9,480 bases of DNA, taken from an uncultured Bacteroidota bacterium (GTDB taxonomy: Bacteria > Bacteroidota > Bacteroidia > Chitinophagales > Chitinophagaceae). The notes beneath the pieces are model-generated. The model was not told the origin of the DNA. It saw nothing but the letters and a program-made list of their open reading frames with translations, and ran no database searches. The translations under genes and the position numbers were made by a program. Shown here in pieces: positions 1 through 6,044 of this stretch (position 1 is its first letter; the number at the start of each line of letters is the position of its first letter). The stretch is from positions 1-9,480 of the forward strand of contig CALLKA010000119.1 in the NCBI GenBank assembly GCA_938008665.1, read 5' to 3'.

Positions 1-4
1 ATTT

Positions 5-12
5 AAAAAGGA
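5..12 (+). promoter_or_regulatory. Ribosome binding site of the TetR-type gene
   Basis: The purine run AAAAAGGA ends four bases before the ATG at 17. It is one of the few Shine-Dalgarno-like sequences in this window and favours the ATG at 17 over the in-frame ATG at 41, which is preceded only by an A-rich stretch. Confidence 0.45.
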
Positions 13-16
13 CATT

Positions 17-691
17 ATGAAACTGGAAGTACAAATAAAAATGAATCCTTCGCTTTATTTAAGAGACCCAGAACAATCTGAACTAGGTAAAAATATCATA
101 AAATACAGCATTGAACTTATACACAAAAACGGGTTTGAAACCTTTACATTCAAGAAACTAGCAGAAGCTATTGTCACTACAGAAGCTGGGGTATATCGAT
201 ATTTTGAAAACAAACACAAATTGCTAGTATATATTATTTCCTGGTATTGGGGATGGTTGGAATTTCAAATCGGATACCAAACTAAAAACGTAACGAATCC
301 GGTGTCCAAGCTAAAAAAAGTAATCACCATATTAGCAACCACTGTGGAGGATGATATAATGACCGGACATGTAGATGAATCCATTTTACACCAAATTTTA
401 ATTTCAGAAGGTTCAAAAGCCTACTTAACCAAACAAGTAAGTCAAGACAATAAGCAGGAATACTTTAAACCTTATAAGGAATTGTGTAATTCGGTTGGAG
501 AAATCATTTTAGAATGTAATTCAAAATACAAATATCCTCACTCACTCGCATCGACTATTATTGAAGTAGCGCATTTGCAGAACTTCTTTATGAATAATCT
601 TCCTTCTTTAACTGATTTTAGTAAATCAAAAAATGAAGATCAGATTATTACTTTTTTAAATGACTTAGTTTTTTCGAGTATTGAAAAATAA
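17..691 (+). CDS. TetR/AcrR-family transcriptional regulator
   Basis: A 224-residue DNA-binding repressor-type protein, expected to bind an operator as a dimer and release it on ligand binding. The N-terminal helix-turn-helix is clear: residues 23-40 form the first helix, and residues 43-66 (FTFKKLAEAIVTTEAGVYRYF, slightly abbreviated) carry the typical TetR pattern ending in 'YRYFENKHKLL'. The rest is a helical ligand/dimer domain with several aromatics (ISWYWGW, 74-80) that I cannot assign to a subfamily. Length is normal for TetR proteins. The start at 17 has a purine-rich site upstream; an ATG at 41 (residue 9) would also preserve the whole domain. The gene converges on the VOC gene, leaving 33 AT-rich bases with no GC-rich terminator hairpin. 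Its own promoter lies outside the window, so its target is unknown; the adjacent minus-strand genes are possible targets only by proximity. Confidence 0.85.
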   Translation: MKLEVQIKMNPSLYLRDPEQSELGKNIIKYSIELIHKNGFETFTFKKLAEAIVTTEAGVYRYFENKHKLLVYIISWYWGWLEFQIGYQTKNVTNPVSKLKKVITILATTVEDDIMTGHVDESILHQILISEGSKAYLTKQVSQDNKQEYFKPYKELCNSVGEIILECNSKYKYPHSLASTIIEVAHLQNFFMNNLPSLTDFSKSKNEDQIITFLNDLVFSSIEK

Positions 692-724
692 TTATGCAAA
701 AATATTTTATTTAAAAGAATTTTA

Positions 725-1564
725 TCATTCAACCGCTTTTTCTAAATCAGTAATAATTAGTTTAGACATTTGCAAAAAAGCATAGGTTGCTTTAGGAGCT
801 GTTTCAGGATTGGTCATTAATTTTCCGAGCATACTAGGCACGACCTGCCAGCTTACCCCATACTTATCCTTTAACCAGCCACATCTTCCAGGCGCGCCAT
901 CCTTTACCAAATAATCCCAATAAAAATCTATTTCTTCTTGCGTATCCACTGTAACAACAAATGAGACACCTTCATTAAATGTAAATTTATGCGGAGCTGA
1001 ACTATCCATTATGCCAAATGAAAGATTATTCAATTCAAATTGAGCATATTTAATAAAACCGGCTAAATCAGGCTCCCCTATTTTATATTCATCAACTATA
1101 ATAGGTTTTGAATCAACAAACAAACCAGAATAATATGCAATGGCCTCTTTTGCTTGACCTGCATTAGCACCTGTGAATAATAAATGTGGCATCACTTTGG
1201 AGCTACTCTTATGACCTAACATTAATTGCCAGTTGACACCAAACTTATCCGCACACCAGCCATATTTTTCGCTCCATGGATATTTATTTAAAGGCATTAA
1301 TATTTTACCTTCATTGATTAACTTTTCCCAAATTATATCCAATTCCGTATCAGTTTCTGCGCTAATATAAAATGATATTGATGGATTAATTGGATACCCA
1401 GGACCCGCATTTAAATTCATGAAACGTCGACCAAATAGCGTATAAACTACCGCCATAGGATTTTCTGATATAATATTCACCTCACCAAATATTTCTTTGT
1501 AATAATGAGCAGCTTCTTTTGCTTTACCATCAAACCATAAACAAGTTCCTATAGAATGCAACAT
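725..1564 (-). CDS. Tandem VOC-superfamily protein, PhnB-like (two 3-demethylubiquinone-9 3-methyltransferase-type domains)
   Basis: A 279-residue cytosolic protein made of two glyoxalase/VOC-fold domains of the PhnB-like type. Family members are often named '3-demethylubiquinone-9 3-methyltransferase domain' proteins, but that name implies no proven reaction. Domain 1 spans about residues 3-117 (CLWFDGKAKEAAHYYKEIF near its start, 'DKFGVNWQLM' at its end). Domain 2 spans about 123-245 (LLFTGANAGQAKEAIAYYSG at its start, 'CGWLKDKYGVSWQVVP' at its end). A tail around 246-279 (MTNPETAPKA, LQMSKLIITDLEKA) is characteristic of the family. I place the start at 1564 because family homology begins there (MLHSIGTCLWF). 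A frame-open ATG at 1627 would add 21 hydrophobic residues and overlap the preceding gene. It follows the DUF3050 gene by 34 bases, so the two are probably cotranscribed. Substrate and metal dependence are unknown. Confidence 0.85.
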   Translation of the reverse strand: MLHSIGTCLWFDGKAKEAAHYYKEIFGEVNIISENPMAVVYTLFGRRFMNLNAGPGYPINPSISFYISAETDTELDIIWEKLINEGKILMPLNKYPWSEKYGWCADKFGVNWQLMLGHKSSSKVMPHLLFTGANAGQAKEAIAYYSGLFVDSKPIIVDEYKIGEPDLAGFIKYAQFELNNLSFGIMDSSAPHKFTFNEGVSFVVTVDTQEEIDFYWDYLVKDGAPGRCGWLKDKYGVSWQVVPSMLGKLMTNPETAPKATYAFLQMSKLIITDLEKAVE

Positions 1565-1598
1565 ATCAAGAGTATTTATGTCGAAAATAAGAAAAAAA

Positions 1599-2369
1599 CT
1601 AACCCATGTGGTGATCAATAATTGCATCCCACAATTGTGCCCTCATTTCCAAAGCCTTTAAAGATGCGCTGGTTGCCTGTTCCCATTTTGTAGCATCATT
1701 GCCGCATAGTTCAGCGACCATTTCCAATGCTAATTGGCTATGATGGCCACCATCCACTTCAATATGCCTTTCAATATAATATTTGAAAGTGGCTACCTGA
1801 TCCGGATGATCCTTATAAATTTTATTTAAAATTGCCGTAAACATATCTGGAATTAAATCCTCCCTACCAAATGTAAATACCGCCGCTTTAACATGCAGTG
1901 GCGCATTTTGAGCAATATCAAAAGTGTACAGTAAAAACATTTTTACTTTATCAGGTAGTGGCGCAAGCTGAATGGCCTGCTCAATGGAATGTCCATTATT
2001 AATTTCATTAATCAACGCATCAATCAAATTTGTTGACGCTCCCATTTGGCGCATTGCCTTTAGATACAATTCAAAATGGCTAATTCTATGGTCATTTTCA
2101 TCCACGTCTGACTCCTCTCCTAAAACAATTTCATTGATTAAGTATCTTGTATTGGCGGAACCCACCGGCACCCAAGGCAGCGTAACACATGTCAAACCAA
2201 TTTGAAGTGACTTTAATAAACTCATAAAGTCCCAAACAGCAAATACATGAAATTGGGTGAAATTTTTTAGCCCGTCTAAATTATTGATCTGTGCATAAAC
2301 CGGATGTAAAAGTAATTGAGCCCTTGCATCTTTTATTTTTTCATTTAAATTTTCAACTTCCAATTGCAT
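1599..2369 (-). CDS. DUF3050 family, heme-oxygenase-like fold; candidate non-heme diiron enzyme
   Basis: A 256-residue, mostly helical cytosolic protein that I recognise as DUF3050, a family I recall being grouped with the heme-oxygenase-like fold; its reaction is not established as far as I know. The N-terminal part has the family pattern HPVYAQI (22-28) and FHVFAVWDFMSLLKSLQ (40-56), then PWVPVGSANTRYLINEIVLG (65-84), DENDHRISHFELYL (90-103), FTFGREDLIP (165-174) and YIERHIEVDGGHH (198-210). In these I see E91-x6-H98, E170 and H202-xxx-D206-xx-H209. This resembles the diiron ligand set of HDO enzymes such as CADD and SznF, so an oxidase/oxygenase role is inferred, not shown. No signal peptide is seen. 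It lies 93 bases downstream of the SOUL gene with its own candidate -7 box, and 34 bases ahead of the VOC gene. Confidence 0.82.
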   Translation of the reverse strand: MQLEVENLNEKIKDARAQLLLHPVYAQINNLDGLKNFTQFHVFAVWDFMSLLKSLQIGLTCVTLPWVPVGSANTRYLINEIVLGEESDVDENDHRISHFELYLKAMRQMGASTNLIDALINEINNGHSIEQAIQLAPLPDKVKMFLLYTFDIAQNAPLHVKAAVFTFGREDLIPDMFTAILNKIYKDHPDQVATFKYYIERHIEVDGGHHSQLALEMVAELCGNDATKWEQATSASLKALEMRAQLWDAIIDHHMG

Positions 2370-2392
2370 AAATTCTTCGTTTAAGTGATTGA

Positions 2393-2400
2393 CAAAATTA
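2393..2400 (-). promoter_or_regulatory. Candidate Bacteroidota -7 box for the DUF3050-VOC unit
   Basis: On the minus strand this reads TAATTTTG, matching the TAnnTTTG -7 consensus of the Bacteroidota primary sigma factor. The gap to the DUF3050 start at 2369 would allow a leader of roughly 15-20 bases. I see no good TTTG at the -33 position, so the call rests on one element in AT-rich DNA. Cotranscription from the SOUL gene is also possible. Confidence 0.35.
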
Positions 2401-2462
2401 GCACTAAAATTGTTTGAAATTTACCTAAAATGATACCCAATATTGAATAGGAAAAATTAAAG

Positions 2463-3056
2463 CTATTCTGTCCATTCTATTGGAATGATTACCTCGTTGG
2501 TCCTACCCATAAATTGATAGGGTGCATTATATCCTAAAAGCTTGTATCCACCTTTGGTAATAATTTTTTTCTCGGATAAAATTTTAACTAGGTTTTGATA
2601 AGCAACGGCAATTTTTTCATCTGTCGCATACCCTCCAAAACTAATAACGGCAACATATTCTGGGAGTGATTTTTTTATTTCAATATTTGGATCATTCGGG
2701 GTTGGCAAAGATTGATTATTATATTTTTGGGGCATAACGAAACTCATACTTGATCCATTTTCTGTTATACTCATTCTCACTGGAGCAGTCATGGAAATAC
2801 TTTCCTTTTGCTGATTTCCGCCAAATATAAATTTAGCTAATTTATTAAATCCCGAACTGGCAACTGATTTATAATTGGTCCCTTTTGAATAAACGGTTGC
2901 CATTAAAGCTTCGGGGTAATACCTAATTTCAAAATCAGCCTCTTTTTTGACAACCCGATATACCTGCTTTTCAGTATCAATCACATATTTGGAGATAAAT
3001 GATTGAAACACAAAGTATATCCCAGCAAGAAGTAATATTATGGATAGTGATTTCAT
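2463..3056 (-). CDS. SOUL-family (heme-binding-protein type) protein with N-terminal membrane anchor
   Basis: A 197-residue protein of the SOUL/HBP family. Some eukaryotic members bind heme or porphyrin; bacterial roles are largely unproven. Residues 4-22 (LSIILLLAGIYFVFQSFIS) are a hydrophobic signal-anchor or signal peptide with no lipobox cysteine, so the domain is probably outside the cytoplasm, tethered to the inner membrane. The SOUL domain covers about 30-195. Signatures are 'FEIRYYPEALMATV' (42-55), 'GFNKLAKFIFGGN' (69-81) and the hallmark 'ISMTAPVRM' (87-95). 'FGGYATDEKI' (140-149) and 'GYNAPY' (175-180) occur near the C-terminus. Length fits a single-domain SOUL protein plus anchor. 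It is divergent from the SRAP gene across 80 bases. It lies upstream of the DUF3050 gene on the same strand, which may or may not mean a functional link. Confidence 0.9.
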   Translation of the reverse strand: MKSLSIILLLAGIYFVFQSFISKYVIDTEKQVYRVVKKEADFEIRYYPEALMATVYSKGTNYKSVASSGFNKLAKFIFGGNQQKESISMTAPVRMSITENGSSMSFVMPQKYNNQSLPTPNDPNIEIKKSLPEYVAVISFGGYATDEKIAVAYQNLVKILSEKKIITKGGYKLLGYNAPYQFMGRTNEVIIPIEWTE

Positions 3057-3112
3057 GGATTTGTTTATTTATATAACATATACATTTTATCTTTAGTTCA
3101 CTAGAATGCAAA

Positions 3113-3120
3113 CAAATTTA
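3113..3120 (-). promoter_or_regulatory. Candidate -7 box for the SOUL gene
   Basis: The minus strand reads TAAATTTG, an exact TAnnTTTG match, placed in the 80-base divergent gap between the SOUL and SRAP genes. It would give the SOUL gene a leader of about 50 bases. No convincing TTTG lies at the expected -33 distance. On the plus strand the best match for SRAP is TATCTTTA at 3088-3095, one base off consensus, and is too weak to annotate alone. Confidence 0.35.
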
Positions 3121-3136
3121 TCGTTATTTTTAAGCC

Positions 3137-3874
3137 ATGTGTTACGTCATTGGTATCAAAATTCCTAAAAAGCAAACTATAAAAATAGGCGACAAAGTAT
3201 TGGACTTAGATGCCCTAGATATTCCAGTTCAATCTGGGTTTGCTTATGACCAATGGCCAGTTATATTTAATGAACGAAGCGGTAATGTAAACCAGCCAAT
3301 TTTAAGACCCGGCTTAATGCATTGGGAAATAATCCCAAATTGGGTACGTAATGAAAAGGAATTGATTGAATCAAGAAAAAAATACACCACCCTCAATATC
3401 AAGGCCGAAACCCTGCTTACCAATAAAGTAGCGGCAGCAACAATTCATACCAATAGATGCTTGGTAGTAGCCTCCCATTTTTTTGAATGGCAGGAACTTA
3501 ATAAAGAAAAATACCCGCATTGCGTTTCAGTGAACGAAGCGCCCATTTTTTATATAGCAGGGGTTTGGAACACTTGGACCAACCATCAAACTGGTGAAAT
3601 AAAAAACAGCTTCGGAATAATAACAACCGAGGCCAATGAATTGATGCGCAAAATTCACAATGTAAAAAAACGAATGCCCACAATTTTAAATGATAATTTG
3701 GCAAATAGTTGGGTTAATGAAAATTTGAACGAAAAGCAGATTACCGAAATTGCCGTTACCCAGTTTGATACGTATAAAATGAGCGCCCATACAGTTGCAA
3801 AAAGTTTTCAGCAAAGCAATAATCCTTGCGAAAAATTTGACTATAAAATTTTTACACCACAAAGTTTATTTTAA
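3137..3874 (+). CDS. SRAP-domain protein (YedK/HMCES family), abasic-site DNA-protein crosslinker
   Basis: A 245-residue SOS-response-associated-peptidase family protein. Characterised relatives (E. coli YedK, human HMCES) covalently trap abasic sites in single-stranded DNA through the N-terminal Cys, shielding them from breakage. The essential residues are visible: Cys2, exposed after removal of Met1 (MCYVIG); Asn87 in 'LNIKAET'; Glu117 in 'SHFFEWQE'; and His174 in 'IHNVKKRMP'. 'MHWEIIPNW' (61-69) and 'FGIITTEANELM' (159-170) are further family signatures. The start is fixed because Cys must be residue 2. In this protein the His and 'RMP' are separated by four residues rather than one as in the YedK type. 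The gene is divergent from SOUL and ends exactly where the minus-strand nuclease gene ends, with no base between the stops. I see no LexA-type operator, so SOS control cannot be claimed. Confidence 0.93.
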   Translation: MCYVIGIKIPKKQTIKIGDKVLDLDALDIPVQSGFAYDQWPVIFNERSGNVNQPILRPGLMHWEIIPNWVRNEKELIESRKKYTTLNIKAETLLTNKVAAATIHTNRCLVVASHFFEWQELNKEKYPHCVSVNEAPIFYIAGVWNTWTNHQTGEIKNSFGIITTEANELMRKIHNVKKRMPTILNDNLANSWVNENLNEKQITEIAVTQFDTYKMSAHTVAKSFQQSNNPCEKFDYKIFTPQSLF

Positions 3875-5278
3875 CTATTGCAACTCAAAACTTTCATGCA
3901 TTTCAGGGGCATGCACTTCCTTGAATCCTTTTTTGCGTAATCTTTCCGCAAAATGATCCTGCACTTCAGCCTCACCATGTACCACAAAAACTTGTTTCAC
4001 TAAATCAGGCGTTTGACATGCTAAAAATTGCATTAAGTCCTCATAATCGCCATGCGCACTCATACTTCGAATGGACCCGACTTTGGCCACCACCTCATAT
4101 AACTCACTGTAAATTTTCACTTCCTTGGCACCATTCATTAATCGCCCACCCAATGAATGTGGCTCACAATAACCCACTAATAAAATGGTGTTTTTTGAAT
4201 TGCTGATATTATTTTTAATGTGGTGCTTTACCCTGCCCGCATCTGCCATACCCGATGCTGATATTATTACCTTGGGATGTAAGTCCTCATTCAAGGCTTT
4301 ACTCTCCTCTACTGATTTTATATAGCGCAATCCTTCAAAATCAAATGGATCATCATCCACTTCCAATATCTTCTGAATTTTTTTATTAAAATATTTAGGA
4401 AACTTTTTTAATACTTCTGTCGCTTCCATGCTTAATGGGCTGTCCACATATATTGGTATATGGGGTAATCTTTTTTCTAGTGACAATTGATTTAATTCAA
4501 ATAAAATTTCCTGTGTACGTCCCACACTAAATGCAGGAATAATTAAATTACCTTTTTGTTCCACACAAGTGGATTCAATCCATTTTAATAAATCATCTGG
4601 CGTAGTGTGAATTAAATCATGCAGCTTGTCCCCATAGGTACTTTCAATGATGATATAATCAGCATGCGGGAATTCAGAAGGTGACCGAAGAATCATGTCA
4701 CGATACCTTCCAATGTCACCACTAAAAGTGAGTGACTCTATATTTTCACCATTCTTTATTTTTAAACTAACTGCAGCACTTCCAATAATATGGCCAGCAT
4801 CAGTAAATAATACTTCTACCGAATCGGAAATTTTTGTTGGAGTATTATAATCAACTGCCTTAAATAAAGGTATCGTCAGGTTCACATCATCAATATCGTA
4901 TAATGGTTCAATTGGGGGTAACCCTTGTTTAGCACGACGCTTATTACCATATTTAGCATCATCACGTTGAATCATTGCAGAATCTTCTAATAAAATTTCA
5001 GCGAGTGCTCTGGTGCCAGGCGTACAATAAATCGTACCCGTAAATCCCTCCTTTACTAATTTAGGAAGTAGGCCGCTGTGATCAATATGTGCATGTGATA
5101 AAATAACATAATCAACCTTGGTTGCATCAAATCCAAATTTTGCATTTAAGGAATCTGTATCTCTGCCCATTCCTTGAAATAAACCACAATCCAACAAAAA
5201 ACTTTCATTGTTATCCAATTGAACTAAATGCTTGGAACCAGTTACTGTGCGCGCTGCGCCATGAAAGCTTATTTTCAT
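3875..5278 (-). CDS. Metallo-beta-lactamase-fold beta-CASP RNA-processing nuclease (YSH1/CPSF73-like)
   Basis: A 467-residue protein with the domain order of bacterial and archaeal beta-CASP nucleases: MBL core, inserted beta-CASP domain (about 205-390), then MBL return and RMMBL tail. Zinc-site motifs are intact: 'HAHIDHSG' (62-69, HxHxDH), H163 in 'AGHIIGSA' and D188 in 'FSGDIGR'. Beta-CASP motif A is E212 in 'IESTYGD', motif B is H409 in 'MSAHGDYEDL', and motif C is H434 in 'VVHGEAE'. 'PAFSVGRTQE' (248-257) and 'SASGMADAGRVKHH' (340-353) are also typical. Relatives are RNA endo- or 5'-exonucleases, so a cytosolic RNA-processing role is likely, but the substrate is not known. No KH domain is present. 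It starts 27 bases after the permease gene and is probably the last gene of the malic enzyme-permease unit. Its stop abuts the SRAP stop. Confidence 0.92.
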   Translation of the reverse strand: MKISFHGAARTVTGSKHLVQLDNNESFLLDCGLFQGMGRDTDSLNAKFGFDATKVDYVILSHAHIDHSGLLPKLVKEGFTGTIYCTPGTRALAEILLEDSAMIQRDDAKYGNKRRAKQGLPPIEPLYDIDDVNLTIPLFKAVDYNTPTKISDSVEVLFTDAGHIIGSAAVSLKIKNGENIESLTFSGDIGRYRDMILRSPSEFPHADYIIIESTYGDKLHDLIHTTPDDLLKWIESTCVEQKGNLIIPAFSVGRTQEILFELNQLSLEKRLPHIPIYVDSPLSMEATEVLKKFPKYFNKKIQKILEVDDDPFDFEGLRYIKSVEESKALNEDLHPKVIISASGMADAGRVKHHIKNNISNSKNTILLVGYCEPHSLGGRLMNGAKEVKIYSELYEVVAKVGSIRSMSAHGDYEDLMQFLACQTPDLVKQVFVVHGEAEVQDHFAERLRKKGFKEVHAPEMHESFELQ

Positions 5279-5305
5279 TGCTATAATTTATACTACTAAG
5301 TTAAA

Positions 5306-6043
5306 CTATAAAGCAATGGCCGCCACTATATAATCTGCAATTAAAATTAAAATGCAACTTACCACCACCGACTGGGTTCCGGCTTTACCAATTTCAAGTG
5401 CGCCTCCTTTTACATTATAGCCGAAATAACAAGGTACCGTACTTATGATAAATGAGAAAATAAACGATTTGTAAAATGCAATGGTGATGTAATGCGTATC
5501 CACTCCTTTTCTAATGCCAGTTAAAAAAACTTCTGCAGGTACCGAGCCTGTCCAATTGCCCACTAAGTATCCGCCCCAAATACCTATCACAGCAGAAATA
5601 CCCACTAACAATGGCACCATGGTAAAAGCACCTAAAATTTTCGGTAAAATTAAATAGTTCTTGGTATTGATACCCATAATTTCTAGCGCGTCTATTTGCT
5701 CAGAAATGCGCATATTACCTAACTCACTGGCAATCTTGCTACCTACTACCCCCGCCAATACAATACTTAAAAAAGTAGGTGCAAATTCCAACAGCATACC
5801 ATCACGCACAATAATACCAATGGTGCTTAATGGCACTAAGGGACTCACTAATTGTGCTGCAGTTTGCACGGTCATCACCGCACCTAAAAAAAAGGAAATA
5901 ATAACAACAATAGGTAAGGAACCTAACCCAATATCGACACATTGCTTGATGTACTCCCGCCAAAACATCAATTTGTTTTCGGTGGCAGTAAACATGCCCT
6001 TTAACATCAAAAGGTATTTACCAAAATGGGTGAAATAATTCAT
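5306..6043 (-). CDS. mlaE: MlaE-family ABC transporter permease (YrbE-like), phospholipid transport
   Basis: A 245-residue inner-membrane protein of the MlaE/YrbE permease family. With an MlaF-type ATPase and MCE-domain (MlaD-like) partners, this family moves phospholipids between inner and outer membranes. It has an amphipathic N-terminus (1-35) followed by about five hydrophobic segments, near 41-60, 85-104, 136-160, 188-206 and 224-245. The family signature is present: 'ASELGNMRISEQIDALEIMG' (105-124), the cytoplasmic loop that contacts the ATPase. Length is usual, about 245-260. The ATG sits one base after the maeB stop (TAG-T-ATG), which suggests translational coupling. The purine-rich end of maeB (Lys/Arg codons) acts as the leader. 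No ATPase or MCE gene is adjacent; the downstream gene is a nuclease. Family assignment is firm; the symbol is given by family, since orthology to E. coli mlaE is not proven. Confidence 0.9.
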   Translation of the reverse strand: MNYFTHFGKYLLMLKGMFTATENKLMFWREYIKQCVDIGLGSLPIVVIISFFLGAVMTVQTAAQLVSPLVPLSTIGIIVRDGMLLEFAPTFLSIVLAGVVGSKIASELGNMRISEQIDALEIMGINTKNYLILPKILGAFTMVPLLVGISAVIGIWGGYLVGNWTGSVPAEVFLTGIRKGVDTHYITIAFYKSFIFSFIISTVPCYFGYNVKGGALEIGKAGTQSVVVSCILILIADYIVAAIAL

Positions 6044-6044
6044 A

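Noticed and set aside
692..724. Bidirectional terminator between the TetR and VOC genes
   Set aside because: The 33-base gap is almost entirely A/T with only a weak AAAATATTTT-type palindrome. There is no GC stem followed by a T-run, so it cannot be supported.
1565..1627. A 21-residue hydrophobic N-terminal extension of the VOC protein from ATG 1627, resembling a signal peptide
   Set aside because: It overlaps the end of the DUF3050 gene, and PhnB-like homology begins exactly at the ATG at 1564. The hydrophobic stretch is probably a by-product of the overlapping frame, although the ATG at 1627 has a weak GTGGG upstream.
1599..2369. Calling the DUF3050 protein a heme oxygenase
   Set aside because: The fold is related, but the canonical heme-oxygenase proximal-His context was not recognised and the visible ligand pattern fits a non-heme diiron site better.
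3088..3095. TATCTTTA as a -7 box for the SRAP gene
   Set aside because: It misses the final G of the consensus, and the nearest TTTG (3060-3063) is 24 bases away, further than the usual spacing of about 19.
3498..3704. Minus-strand 68-codon open frame inside the SRAP gene
   Set aside because: It is antisense to the SRAP catalytic region and has no recognisable motif or initiation signal.
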